Shown here piece by piece: positions 36,850 through 45,868 of a DNA stretch of 64,000 nucleotides. The notes under the pieces were generated by a model, which saw only the letters and a list, made by a program, of their open reading frames with translations, ran no database searches and was not told the origin of the DNA. Source of the stretch: Martinezella hainanensis. Lineage in GTDB: Bacteria; Pseudomonadota; Alphaproteobacteria; Rhizobiales; Rhizobiaceae. The first letter of the stretch is position 1, and the number at the start of each line of letters is the position of its first letter. Where the stretch lies: assembly GCF_900094555.1 (NCBI RefSeq), contig NZ_FMAC01000010.1, positions 141,605-205,604 on the forward strand, in the 5' to 3' direction. The position numbers and the translations under genes are program-made.

Positions 36850-37076
36850 GGAATTAACTCCATATCATGAACTACATCATTAGAGGGCGTGATAGTTAGG
36901 TCGATATATTCCTTTGTCAACCATGTCTATTCTGCAACAGATTTGTGACGATTCCATTTTTTGACCGCATGAAAAATTTTTTGTAGTCCATCTGGACGCA
37001 TAGGAATAACCGCCCTAGTTGTTGCCGCGATTTGTAAGGTGTAGTTGAAATGAAACTACAGGGAGGAAACTTCTAG
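36850..37076. promoter_or_regulatory. Divergent promoter region of the two T6SS operons
   Basis: About 227 AT-rich bases between tssA and clpV. Both large operons must start here. A TTGACC hexamer (36961-36966) lies upstream of clpV but lacks a convincing -10. No sigma-54 signature (GG-N10-GC) was seen. A 7-codon frame ATG 36863 to TGA 36843 precedes tssA. Confidence 0.55.
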
Positions 37077-39824
37077 GTGTCGAACATCGATCTCAATCGT
37101 CTGATCAGAACGCTTGAGCCCGCATTGCGCGTCGGTCTCGAGGCTGCGGCATCGCTCGCAGCGCGTGATCGCCATGCAAATGTCGATGTCGCGCATTGGA
37201 TACTATCATTGCTGGATGTATCTGAAGTTTGCTCTTTGTTTGAAGAACTTAGCGTTTCTTCCGCAACGCTGCGCACCGAGCTTGATAGCGCCATCGCCGA
37301 CTTGCCGAGAGGCGATGGTGCCACACTGGTACTCTCTCAAAATTTGCTCGCTCTGATGCGCGAGGCGTGGCTTGTCGCGTCGCTTCAATGTGGGCGGGAC
37401 AGCATCACGCTCGCCGATCTTCTGACCGCGCTGACCGATGATCAGTCGCTGAGAATCATGGCGCGGGGCATGGCGCCATCGCTGCGTAGCCTTGATCGCA
37501 CCGTGCTTGAAAAAAAGTTGAACGCGGTTTCCACTCCCGACGGTGCGTTCTCGCCATTACAGAATTCCGAAACTGTTGCCGCTGCCGGCGAAAACGAGTT
37601 TTTGCGCCTGTACACGCGCGATATGACGGCGGATGCAAGACTTGGCCGTGTTGATCCGGTCATCGGCCGCGATCGCGAACTGCGCCAGGTCATCGATATC
37701 CTGATGCGCCGCCGTCAGAACAATCCGATGCTGGTAGGCGAGGCAGGTGTTGGCAAGACAGCCGTTGCCGAGGCACTGGCCCTGGAGATTGCCGCCGGCA
37801 ATGTGCCGGATATGTTGAAGCCGGTACGGATTCTTCTTCTCGATCTCAGCTTGTTGCAGGCTGGCGCCGGCGTGAAAGGCGAGTTCGAACGCCGCTTGCA
37901 TGGCGTTGTCGCGGCCGTACGTGCTTCGGTGGAGCCGATCATCCTGTTCATTGACGAGGCACATGGCCTGATCGGTGCTGGCGGACAGGCCGGGCAGGGC
38001 GATGCCGCCAACATTCTGAAGCCGGCGCTGGCGCGCGGCGAGCTCAGGACGATCGCAGCGACGACTTGGAGCGAATACAAGCGCTACATCGAGAAGGATG
38101 CGGCGCTGACCCGACGATTCCAGGTCGTTCAGGTGCTTGAGCCCGACGAAGAAACGGCAATCCGCATGTTGCGTGGTGTGGTCGGCAGCTTCAAGGCCCA
38201 TCACAAGGTGCGCATTCGGGACGAGGCGCTGGCCGCTGCCGTTCGCCTTTCGGCACGCTATATTCCGGCGCGGCAATTGCCCGATAAGGCGATCAGCCTC
38301 ATCGATACCGCTGCAGCCGCTGTCTCTCTGGCACACCAGACCGTTCCTGAAGCGCTGAAGGGATTGCGCAATGAGCTGGAAATGCTGGAGGTTGAAGCCG
38401 CCGCACTTTCCGCCGAGCCGCCGACATCGGATATTATCGCCCGTCTTGCCATCATCGAGAGCGAGAAGCGCGAAGTAGTAAGCGAGATCGAGCGTTTGCA
38501 GGCCAAACTCGATGCCGAAATCAGGCTGTCGGGCGAGGCAGATCGTATCGAAGCCGCGCTCGCTGATCCCAATGCTCAGCAGGTCGAAGATGGCGTTCGC
38601 TCGCGTGGTGACAATGTCGCTCTCTTTCCGCCGAACGGTTCATCCGTTGACGTCGCTCGTGCGGCCCTCGTGCAGGCCGAGCGTAGCCTCGCCGACGTTG
38701 CAGGCGAGACGCCGTTGGTTCCTCGCGTAGTCGACAAGGAAGTGATCGCCGGGATCGTCGCTCGCTGGACCGGTATTCCCGTCGGCAAGCTGCTGTCGGA
38801 CCAGGTCGAGACCGTCAAGACGCTGGATGCAAGGCTGAAGGAGCGCGTGCTCGGACAGGATAACGCAATTGCACGGATCTCGGCTGCGATGCGCTCCGCA
38901 CGCGCCGGCCTTTCCGATCCACGCCGCCCGCCTGCCGTCTTCCTGCTCGTCGGCATGTCGGGGACGGGCAAGACCGAGACGGCGCTTTCGCTGGCCGATC
39001 TTCTTTATGGCGGCAGCCAGTATCTGACGACCATCAACATGTCCGAGTTCAAGGAGGAGCATAAGGTTTCGCTGCTGCTTGGATCGCCGCCCGGCTATGT
39101 CGGCTATGGCGAGGGTGGCGTGTTGACCGAGGCCGTGCGCCGTCGGCCCTATGGCGTGCTGCTGCTCGATGAGATCGACAAGGCGCATCCGGGCGTCCAG
39201 GAAGTGTTCTACCAGGTCTTCGACAAGGGAACGCTGCGCGACGGTGAAGGCCGCGACATCGATTTCAGGAACACCACCATCGTGATGACCGCCAACACCG
39301 GCTCGGAACTGCTGGCAGCCTTGGCGGGCGATCCGGAAACCATGCCCGAGGGCGAGGCGCTGGAAGCGCTGCTGCTTCCGGAATTGCAGAAGCACTTCAA
39401 GCCGGCCTTTGTCGGTCGCACGACCGTTCTGCCCTTCATGCCGTTGAATGGCGAGACGCTGAGCGGGATCGTCGACATCCAGATCGGCCGCATCCGTGAT
39501 CGCGTCGCCGCCTCGTACGGCACAAGCATTTCGCTTAGCCCCGAAGCCCGCGAGGCGCTAGTCGGCCGCGCCAAGGCAAGCGAAATGGGCGCGCGCGCCA
39601 TCGAAACCATGATCGGGCGCGATCTTTTGCCAGAGCTTTCGACCTTTTTCCTCGATGCGGTTGCGACGGGGCATAGGGTTGGCGGTATCACCATCAGCTT
39701 TCACGATCACCGTTTTCTCATCGAGGAGAATGCGGTGGTCGACCATGAATTCGCTGGCCCCAAGGAAGGCGGCACGGCGAATAAGGCAGCCCCGGACGAA
39801 CACAGCGCCCGGATGCGGCATTAG
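37077..39824 (+). CDS. clpV: T6SS AAA+ ATPase ClpV (TssH)
   Basis: A 915-residue Hsp100-type unfoldase that disassembles contracted TssB/TssC sheaths. The N-domain (residues ~1-160) is followed by the first AAA+ module with Walker A GEAGVGKTA (~220) and Walker B IILFIDEAHGLIGAG. Next comes a coiled-coil middle domain and the second module with GMSGTGKTE (~625) and VLLLDEIDKAHPGV. The start is GTG 37077, ten bases after GGGAGG. It heads the rightward operon with hcp and vgrG. Confidence 0.95.
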   Translation: MSNIDLNRLIRTLEPALRVGLEAAASLAARDRHANVDVAHWILSLLDVSEVCSLFEELSVSSATLRTELDSAIADLPRGDGATLVLSQNLLALMREAWLVASLQCGRDSITLADLLTALTDDQSLRIMARGMAPSLRSLDRTVLEKKLNAVSTPDGAFSPLQNSETVAAAGENEFLRLYTRDMTADARLGRVDPVIGRDRELRQVIDILMRRRQNNPMLVGEAGVGKTAVAEALALEIAAGNVPDMLKPVRILLLDLSLLQAGAGVKGEFERRLHGVVAAVRASVEPIILFIDEAHGLIGAGGQAGQGDAANILKPALARGELRTIAATTWSEYKRYIEKDAALTRRFQVVQVLEPDEETAIRMLRGVVGSFKAHHKVRIRDEALAAAVRLSARYIPARQLPDKAISLIDTAAAAVSLAHQTVPEALKGLRNELEMLEVEAAALSAEPPTSDIIARLAIIESEKREVVSEIERLQAKLDAEIRLSGEADRIEAALADPNAQQVEDGVRSRGDNVALFPPNGSSVDVARAALVQAERSLADVAGETPLVPRVVDKEVIAGIVARWTGIPVGKLLSDQVETVKTLDARLKERVLGQDNAIARISAAMRSARAGLSDPRRPPAVFLLVGMSGTGKTETALSLADLLYGGSQYLTTINMSEFKEEHKVSLLLGSPPGYVGYGEGGVLTEAVRRRPYGVLLLDEIDKAHPGVQEVFYQVFDKGTLRDGEGRDIDFRNTTIVMTANTGSELLAALAGDPETMPEGEALEALLLPELQKHFKPAFVGRTTVLPFMPLNGETLSGIVDIQIGRIRDRVAASYGTSISLSPEAREALVGRAKASEMGARAIETMIGRDLLPELSTFFLDAVATGHRVGGITISFHDHRFLIEENAVVDHEFAGPKEGGTANKAAPDEHSARMRH

Positions 39825-39839
39825 ACGGAAGGGTAACCC

Positions 39840-39859
39840 CGCCCTGCAGCGACAGGGCG
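39840..39859 (+). other. Stem-loop between clpV and hcp
   Basis: 7-bp stem CGCCCTG/CAGGGCG with a six-base loop, 16 bases after the clpV stop and about 30 before hcp. It may separate the low-level clpV message from the abundant hcp message as a processing or attenuation site. Confidence 0.35.
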
Positions 39860-39889
39860 AATTCAAATCTCAACAGGAGAGTTCAGAGC

Positions 39890-40366
39890 ATGCCGATTTA
39901 TCTGCAGATCGACGGAATTCAGGGCGATGCAACCCACGAGCAGCACAAGAAGTGGATGGACATCGAAGTCATCCACTGGAATGTTTCGCGTAACATGAAG
40001 ACGTCAGCCGGTTCGGCTGCGAACCGCGAAGCTTCCGAGCCGACCGTTTCGGAAGTAATCCTGACCAAGGTCAGTGACTCCTCGTCGACGAAGCTGTTCC
40101 AGGAGGCATGCTCGGGCCGCACCGGCAAGCAAGCCGTGATCCATCTGGTAACGACCGGCAACCCGGGCGATACCTACATCGAGTACACGCTCACCAACAC
40201 GCTGATCGCCAGCTACTCGGTCGATTCCAACGGCGACCGCCCGGTCGAAACGATCAAGCTCAACTTCACCAAGATGGAAGTGAAGTACACGCCTTACGAC
40301 GACTCGCAGACGCCGCAGTCGCCGATGATCGCGTCTTACGACCTGGCAACGACCAAGGCTGCCTAA
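39890..40366 (+). CDS. hcp: T6SS tube protein Hcp (TssD)
   Basis: A 158-residue Hcp, the subunit of the expelled inner tube. It begins MPIYLQIDGIQGDATHEQHKKWMDIEVIHWNVSRNM and has SEVILTKVSDSSSTKLFQEACSGRTGKQAVIHLV and VETIKLNFTKMEVKYTPYD, the hallmark Hcp strands. The ribosome site is CAGGAGAG. It is followed by a strong stem-loop, consistent with a very abundant message. Confidence 0.97.
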   Translation: MPIYLQIDGIQGDATHEQHKKWMDIEVIHWNVSRNMKTSAGSAANREASEPTVSEVILTKVSDSSSTKLFQEACSGRTGKQAVIHLVTTGNPGDTYIEYTLTNTLIASYSVDSNGDRPVETIKLNFTKMEVKYTPYDDSQTPQSPMIASYDLATTKAA

Positions 40367-40379
40367 CATTAGCATCGCT

Positions 40380-40409
40380 TTCCGGCGCGTTGGTATCAGC
40401 GCGCCGGAA
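40380..40409 (+). terminator. Stem-loop after hcp (attenuator or partial terminator)
   Basis: Perfect 10-bp arms TTCCGGCGCG/CGCGCCGGAA with a 10-base loop, 13 bases past the hcp stop. There is no T-run, so read-through to vgrG is likely; it would keep hcp mRNA above the downstream genes. Confidence 0.6.
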
Positions 40410-40483
40410 TCGTGTCCGGTACCAAATCGCCGCGATGGCTGCGATTGTCATGTTCCGGCAAACACCCCTCAGTGGAGGTCGCC

Positions 40484-41032
40484 ATGGTAGATTTTTCCGT
40501 TTCGTCGCCGGCGCTGCAGATGGAGCCGGTGAAGCAGACTGATCTTCCGCCCGTCCGGCGTGCTGGCCGTGGCCCATCTTACGACTATTTTTCCTACCAG
40601 AGCGGACCGCGTGAATTTGCGGCACGCGGTCAAGCCATGGGCGCCGCGGCATCGCTTTTCCGGATGTTCTCCGAAAAAGCCAACGAGATGTCGCTGACGC
40701 ATTGGCTCCAGAGATGGCTGCGCAACAATGAAGCGCACATCATTCGCGAAATGGACATCAACCATCATTCGGTGTTCGTTGCGCAATTCAATTATTCCGT
40801 CAGCGACGGCGAAACACGGGTGTTGATGGCGCGCGGCGCCTATTTGCTTGGCACGGTGCCGAACCGCACCGATATCGGCAAGATCCTGACCCCGCAGGTA
40901 CTTTACGGCCCAGGCATGCACGAGACGCTGCCGAACGGAACCCTGTTCCAGATGGTCTATCTCGTCGGCGGCCGCAAGCAACAGATTGGCAGCGCCGGCA
41001 ATATAGGCTCGGCAAGCTCACTGGTAGGATAA
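40484..41032 (+). CDS. Unknown T6SS-linked protein between hcp and vgrG
   Basis: 182 residues. ATG 40484 is chosen because GGAGG (40474-40478) precedes it and the upstream extension is unlike protein. The N-terminal ~60 residues are Pro/Ser rich. The rest is compact and beta-rich, with WLQRWLRNNEAHIIREMDINHHSVFVAQFNYSVSDGETRVLMARGAYLLGTVP. There is no signal peptide and no catalytic motif I recognise. It ends six bases before vgrG, so it is co-transcribed with the spike and could be a loading adaptor, an effector or an Hcp-associated protein. Confidence 0.75.
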   Translation: MVDFSVSSPALQMEPVKQTDLPPVRRAGRGPSYDYFSYQSGPREFAARGQAMGAAASLFRMFSEKANEMSLTHWLQRWLRNNEAHIIREMDINHHSVFVAQFNYSVSDGETRVLMARGAYLLGTVPNRTDIGKILTPQVLYGPGMHETLPNGTLFQMVYLVGGRKQQIGSAGNIGSASSLVG

Positions 41033-41038
41033 GCGCAG

Positions 41039-43303
41039 ATGAACGATCAGCCCTCGGCCAATGATTTCATCCAGGCGACCCGAAATCTTCGGGTCTCATC
41101 GCCGCTCGGTACGGACCAGCTCCTGCCAGAACGAGTGATGATAACGGAAGGTGTATCGTCGCTCTTCGACATCAGGCTCTCGGTTCGCGCCAAGCGCGAG
41201 GTCATTCAGCCGGAGGAGCTGATCGGTCGTCTGATCGACATCTCACTGGAGGTTCAACAGGCCGAAGATGGGGGCGATGGTGTCCGCCGTCCCTTCAACG
41301 GTCTCGTGACGGCACTTCAGGAGGGGCCGCCGATCACGCGTGGCCTGCGCTCCTATTCGATGGTGCTGAAGCCGCAGATGTGGCTTCTGTCCCAGCGTTC
41401 CGACTGCCGCATATGGATGGACAAGACCAGCATCGATATCGTCGAGACGCTCTTTTCCGAACACGGGATTCCTGCTCCGGATGTTTCCGCCGTCGTCACA
41501 CCGCCTCCGCCGCAGCATTACTCCGTGCAATGGAACGAAACGGATCTGGATTATCTGACCCGTCGCTTCGAGGAAGACGGTCTTTTCTACTGGTTTTCGC
41601 ATGAGGAAGGCAGCCATCGGCTGCATGTTGCCGATGGCGCCAATTCCTGGGCGGGGCCTTCTCCCTCCGCGCAGGGCGAGGGCCGTGTACGCCTTGCCCA
41701 AGGCTCGACGGATCGCAACCACATCAACGATTGGATGAAGCATTACGCTTACGTTCCCGGGCAACGCGCCGGCGCCGATTGGAATTTCGAGACGCCGCAG
41801 ATGGTGCCAAGCACCACGACACCGTCACTGGTGCAGATGCCGGGCGCGATGAAGAGCGAGCTTTACGAATATCCGGCCCGCATTTCATCCGTCGCTGAGG
41901 CCGAGCGGGCGCAGAAGCTGCGTATGCAGGCGAGCGAGGCTGACCATAATAGGGTCGTGGGGCGATCATCGTCGCGCGTGCTGGAAGCCGGCCGGCGGTT
42001 TACGCCCTATGAAGTGGCACATCCCGAGCATGTCTATGAAGAGCATGTCATCGTTCGGGCCACACATTTTGCGGTCGATCCCTCCTATGAAACCAACATG
42101 GATCAGCCGGAATATAGCAACGAATTCGAAGCCGTGCCGTCGCGCGTCGCAATGACGCCGCATCGCAAGACCGAGCGGCCACGCATTCGCGGCACGCAGG
42201 TCGCGATCGTCGCCGGCCCTTCCGGAGAGGAAATCCATCCCGATCAGTATGGCCGCATCAAGCTCTGGTATCCCTGGGACCGCCGCGCCAAGAAGGACGG
42301 ATCGGACACCTGCTGGGTACGCGTCGCCCAGAACTGGGCCGGCGGCACATGGGGCGGTCAGGTCATCCCGCGTATCGGCATGGAAGTCATGGTCGCCTTC
42401 ATCGACGGCGATCCGGACCGGCCGTTGGTGACCGGCGTGGTGCCGAACCCGAGCAATGGCGTGCCCTACGATCTGCCTGGGAATAAGACCCGCATGGTCA
42501 TGCGCTCCAATACCCATAAGGGTACCGGCTTCAACGAGATGACCTTCGAGGACGATGCCGGCCGAGAAAACATGTTCTTCCACGCCCAGAAGGACCAGAC
42601 GACGCGCGTGCGAAACGACCGCACCAAACGCATCGACCGCCACGAAGTCGCTTCCATCGGCGGCAATCGCGCCGTCGAGGTGAGCGGCAACCAGAAGCAC
42701 GAGATTGGCGGATCGGTGAATACGGTAGTTGGCGGTACGGGGCCGATGGCCATGGCGCTGATGGGGGCGGTGCAGGGATTGTCCGGTCATACAGCGGGAT
42801 TGCTGGCACAGGCAGGCCAGATTGCCGGTGGCGGCGGCGCAGGTCTCACCGCCTTCGCGGGGACAGTTGCTTCCTCGGCACTGGGTTTCTTGGGGGCTGG
42901 TGGTCTTGGCAGCCGGGAAGGCGTTGTTTCAGGGCCTAATCCAAGGGCGGATGCCGGCACGGATCTTGCCGGATCAGGCACGGGAGTGGGGGATGCCGCA
43001 GGCGGTTTATTTCCGCTTCCGGGCATCATGAATACCGTCGTCGGTGCCTTCAAATCTGACACGATCGGCATCGCACGAGCCGAGCAGATCGGCATGAGCA
43101 AGGTCACGAATGTCGGCCAGACCTCATTGGAGAGCGTCGGAAAATTCAAGAAAATCGCAGTTGGTGAGGAGTTCGTTATCGAATGCGGCGACTCCAAGTT
43201 CATCATGAAATCCAATGGTGAGGTCATAATCCTTGGAAAAACATTCAATTTCGTGGCCACCGGTCATTTTCAAATGCGCGGCAAGCCGATTGATTTGAAC
43301 TGA
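41039..43303 (+). CDS. vgrG: T6SS spike protein VgrG (TssI)
   Basis: A 754-residue spike. The gp27-like part (residues ~15-390) contains LDYLTRRFEEDGLFYWFSHEEGSHRLHVADG. The gp5/OB region contains EEIHPDQYGRIKLWYPWDRRAKKDGSDTCWVRVAQNWAGGTWGGQVIPRIGMEVMVAFIDGDPDRPLVTGVVPN. It is followed by a VgrG repeat needle (RNDRTKRIDRHEVASIGGNRAVEVSGNQKHEIGG). A Gly/Ala-rich insert at ~570-650 (TAGLLAQAGQIAGGGGAGLTAF) separates two needle segments. The C-terminus ends shortly after GHFQMRGKPIDLN, with no extra enzymatic domain. Cargo is therefore probably loaded through the DUF2169 and DUF4150 proteins next door. Confidence 0.96.
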   Translation: MNDQPSANDFIQATRNLRVSSPLGTDQLLPERVMITEGVSSLFDIRLSVRAKREVIQPEELIGRLIDISLEVQQAEDGGDGVRRPFNGLVTALQEGPPITRGLRSYSMVLKPQMWLLSQRSDCRIWMDKTSIDIVETLFSEHGIPAPDVSAVVTPPPPQHYSVQWNETDLDYLTRRFEEDGLFYWFSHEEGSHRLHVADGANSWAGPSPSAQGEGRVRLAQGSTDRNHINDWMKHYAYVPGQRAGADWNFETPQMVPSTTTPSLVQMPGAMKSELYEYPARISSVAEAERAQKLRMQASEADHNRVVGRSSSRVLEAGRRFTPYEVAHPEHVYEEHVIVRATHFAVDPSYETNMDQPEYSNEFEAVPSRVAMTPHRKTERPRIRGTQVAIVAGPSGEEIHPDQYGRIKLWYPWDRRAKKDGSDTCWVRVAQNWAGGTWGGQVIPRIGMEVMVAFIDGDPDRPLVTGVVPNPSNGVPYDLPGNKTRMVMRSNTHKGTGFNEMTFEDDAGRENMFFHAQKDQTTRVRNDRTKRIDRHEVASIGGNRAVEVSGNQKHEIGGSVNTVVGGTGPMAMALMGAVQGLSGHTAGLLAQAGQIAGGGGAGLTAFAGTVASSALGFLGAGGLGSREGVVSGPNPRADAGTDLAGSGTGVGDAAGGLFPLPGIMNTVVGAFKSDTIGIARAEQIGMSKVTNVGQTSLESVGKFKKIAVGEEFVIECGDSKFIMKSNGEVIILGKTFNFVATGHFQMRGKPIDLN

Positions 43304-43311
43304 GGCGCTCC

Positions 43312-44412
43312 ATGGAATTGATTAATCGGCTGCCTTTTCCGGCGATGGCATTCCGTCAATTCGACAAGGACGGGAAGCTCGATTGTGTTGTGGCTGTTCG
43401 TGGCACGTTCCGTCATAATCAGGGCCAGCCGCTGGAAATCATGCGGGAGCAGGAAGAGTTCCAGTGGGAGGATGCCTATGATGGCGATCCCCACAAGGGC
43501 ATCATGCTGCGGCAAACCGATTTGACCCCGGAAAAGCCAGGCACGGATATCACTTTCCTTGGCAATGCCCATGCACCCGGAAGTCAGCCTTCGACGAATT
43601 GGATGGTTTCACTCCGTGTCGGCCATCTCGAAAAGAAGCTGCGCGTCTATGGCGAACGCTTCTGGAAGCCGGTTGTTCGCGATGCTTGGGCTGGATTCTC
43701 CGCGAAAGAACCGAAGCGGGTGCTTAAGGATTGGAGACTTTCCGAGACGGCGCCCGTGAGCGTTTTGCCGATGACATGGTCGAACGCCTATGGCGGCGAG
43801 GTGCCGGGCACAGGTGATCCGGACGCCGATATTCCCGCCGATGTCGAAGTATATAATCCCTTAGGCTGCGGCATCGTCAATCTTGATATGGAGCCGGGCT
43901 CCGCTCCTGTGCGAGCGCCGCAGATCACGATCGATAACGACGAGCAACTGGATTGGCGTACCGCCGCTCAGCCGGAAGGGTTCGGCCCGGTATCCCCCTG
44001 GTGGCGTTTTCGCCAGAAACATTCCGGAACTTATGACGCGCATTGGCTAAACGAGCGTCATCCATTGCTGCCAGCTGACTTCGATCCTCGTTTCTGGCAA
44101 TGCGCCCATCCCGACCTGATCGCGACCCCGCATTTTCGGGGAGATGAGAGCTACCACCTCGAGAATCTCCACGCCAATTTGCCTCAAGCGTTTGGCCAAT
44201 TGCCGGGCTTAACCTTCGGCGTTCATTGCATGCGCGAGGATACGAGCGATTGGCATGTCCTGAAGCTTGATGGCGTTCATTTCGATTGGCGCAGAGACGA
44301 TCGGGTGTTGTTGACCTGGAGGGTGCGGTTTCCTCTGCCAGACGCGGCCGATGCGAGGCTTACGCTGACGAGAGTAAAACTGACTGTCGAGAACCTGGAA
44401 ACGGCGACATGA
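43312..44412 (+). CDS. DUF2169 T6SS effector adaptor/chaperone
   Basis: A 366-residue DUF2169 protein, a family that links VgrG to DUF4150 (PAAR-like) effectors. Recognisable parts are FPAMAFRQFDKDGKLDCVVAVRGTFRH, ADIPADVEVYNPLGCG, and DFDPRFWQCAHPDLIATPHFRGDESYHLENL. It sits nine bases after vgrG and overlaps the toxin start by ATGA, the expected order vgrG-adaptor-effector. Confidence 0.9.
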   Translation: MELINRLPFPAMAFRQFDKDGKLDCVVAVRGTFRHNQGQPLEIMREQEEFQWEDAYDGDPHKGIMLRQTDLTPEKPGTDITFLGNAHAPGSQPSTNWMVSLRVGHLEKKLRVYGERFWKPVVRDAWAGFSAKEPKRVLKDWRLSETAPVSVLPMTWSNAYGGEVPGTGDPDADIPADVEVYNPLGCGIVNLDMEPGSAPVRAPQITIDNDEQLDWRTAAQPEGFGPVSPWWRFRQKHSGTYDAHWLNERHPLLPADFDPRFWQCAHPDLIATPHFRGDESYHLENLHANLPQAFGQLPGLTFGVHCMREDTSDWHVLKLDGVHFDWRRDDRVLLTWRVRFPLPDAADARLTLTRVKLTVENLETAT

Positions 44413-45866
44413 GTGTAGCTGATGATAATCATACAGGCGAGCCCGGCTATCCGACGCCATGGACTACAAACCGTCCACTTGAAGGTCTTCGAGATGTCGA
44501 TGACGCACGCATCGTGTCACTTTCTCCGGATGTTTGTCTGACACCGGTCGGTTCATCCATCGTTCCTATTCCGTATCCCGTTGTTGATTATTGCGGGCAT
44601 GATCGTAACTACACCTCTTCCGTCCGATTTACTGGCTACAGAGCCATGGTAATGCGGTCTTGCACGATACACGTGCACGGTGATGCACCTGGAACAAAGA
44701 AAGGGGTGAAATCGGGAACCGTCGAAAGCATCTGTGAACCTATTGGGCATGCCTCACAAGTTAAGGCGGAAGGGTCCCATGTTATCAGGCATCTTGATCG
44801 CTTCTGGATGAATAATAAAAATACCCAGGGCGAAGCAATCTTCGTAAAAAATACCAAAACTTTTGATCCGCCTAAGGATGATGACCCAATACGCGGTTCG
44901 CTGCGGGCTACCACCACTACAGCAAGCCGTTCTGGGCAAAATGCCGCTCCTCCTGGTGCAGTTCTCGGTTTCGTCGCGCCTGCAGGTGGCGCCGCCTTGC
45001 TGGGAGAAGGTGCCGCAGTCGGAACAGCCGCTACTGGGGGCGCGGCGACAACTGCAGCTGGCGGAACTGCTGCGACGGCAACAGGCGTGGGCCTTGGAAC
45101 TGTATTGCTTGGCATTGGCATCTTTGCAGCGGGCATGCTGATCCCCACCAATAAAAGGAATTTTTCGGATTTTCCTCCGCAAGACGACTACGAAGCCAAG
45201 CGCCTTCGAGAAGCGTTACAGCGAATAGACGGCCTGCCGTTTTGGGATAGCGGTGGCGCCATAGTAGAAGAAACGAAAGCCGAGCTTCGTAAGCGTAGGC
45301 AGACGCTGGCTACCCTTCAGCCAGTTCCCCTAGCCGACACTGTGCGAGTTAAAGAACGCGACGAATATCGAAAAAAATGCCAAGTAGACCGTTACGGCAA
45401 GATGAGGGATATCTGCGGACAATATGGCATGCAAGCACACCATATCGTGCCGGATTGGACGTTACGCTACGGTGCACGAAGCGACGGAGATAAGCGCATT
45501 CCAAATATGCCAAGTTTGAATGATGGCATGGCAATTTGCGTAATTGGCAATGCAGCAATGCAGGACACTGAGCATCACGAGGCGCATTTGGGGGATAGCA
45601 GCATCGAAAGCCTGGGGAAAGGTTCGTCCCCTCCTGGAACCGCAAAGTTGTCTGATGTTGTGACAATCTCGACCATGGCAATGATTGGTGCGAGACCAGA
45701 TTGCGCGCAAGAGATAGCCGAAAAGGTTGGTGAGCAATTTGGACCGAAAAATGATAACCAGCTACTTCGCGCTGTTAAGGATATTGGAAAAAATCCGTTG
45801 GAGCCTGAAACGATAGGAGCTCTTAAGAGTGGTGCGACATACCCATGGAAGAAGGGCGGACAGTGA
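44409..45866 (+). CDS. T6SS effector: DUF4150 PAAR-like tip with C-terminal AHH/HNH nuclease toxin
   Basis: A 485-residue modular toxin. Residues ~36-140 are DUF4150/PAAR-like (DVCLTPVGSSIVPIPYPVVD, RSCTIHVHGDAPGTKKGV, GHASQVKAEGSHVIRHLDRFWMN), forming the spike tip. Residues ~184-258 are Gly/Ala rich and hydrophobic, with LGTVLLGIGIFAAGMLI, possibly for membrane passage. Residues ~320-420 look like an HNH/Endo VII-type nuclease with the AHH motif (A343-H344-H345 in QAHHIVPDW) and a second His cluster EHHEAH (398-403). It probably cuts DNA of target bacteria. It is AT-richer than the structural genes, as expected for an exchangeable effector. The subfamily assignment is by motif only. Confidence 0.82.
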   Translation: MSVADDNHTGEPGYPTPWTTNRPLEGLRDVDDARIVSLSPDVCLTPVGSSIVPIPYPVVDYCGHDRNYTSSVRFTGYRAMVMRSCTIHVHGDAPGTKKGVKSGTVESICEPIGHASQVKAEGSHVIRHLDRFWMNNKNTQGEAIFVKNTKTFDPPKDDDPIRGSLRATTTTASRSGQNAAPPGAVLGFVAPAGGAALLGEGAAVGTAATGGAATTAAGGTAATATGVGLGTVLLGIGIFAAGMLIPTNKRNFSDFPPQDDYEAKRLREALQRIDGLPFWDSGGAIVEETKAELRKRRQTLATLQPVPLADTVRVKERDEYRKKCQVDRYGKMRDICGQYGMQAHHIVPDWTLRYGARSDGDKRIPNMPSLNDGMAICVIGNAAMQDTEHHEAHLGDSSIESLGKGSSPPGTAKLSDVVTISTMAMIGARPDCAQEIAEKVGEQFGPKNDNQLLRAVKDIGKNPLEPETIGALKSGATYPWKKGGQ

Positions 45867-45868
45867 AA

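Noticed and set aside
36843..36863. Seven-codon frame ATG-TGA before tssA as a leader peptide gene
   Set aside because: No terminator/antiterminator structure is evident and its overlap with the conserved tssA N-terminal coding makes a start-codon or frameshift explanation simpler; it is reported under the TssA finding instead.
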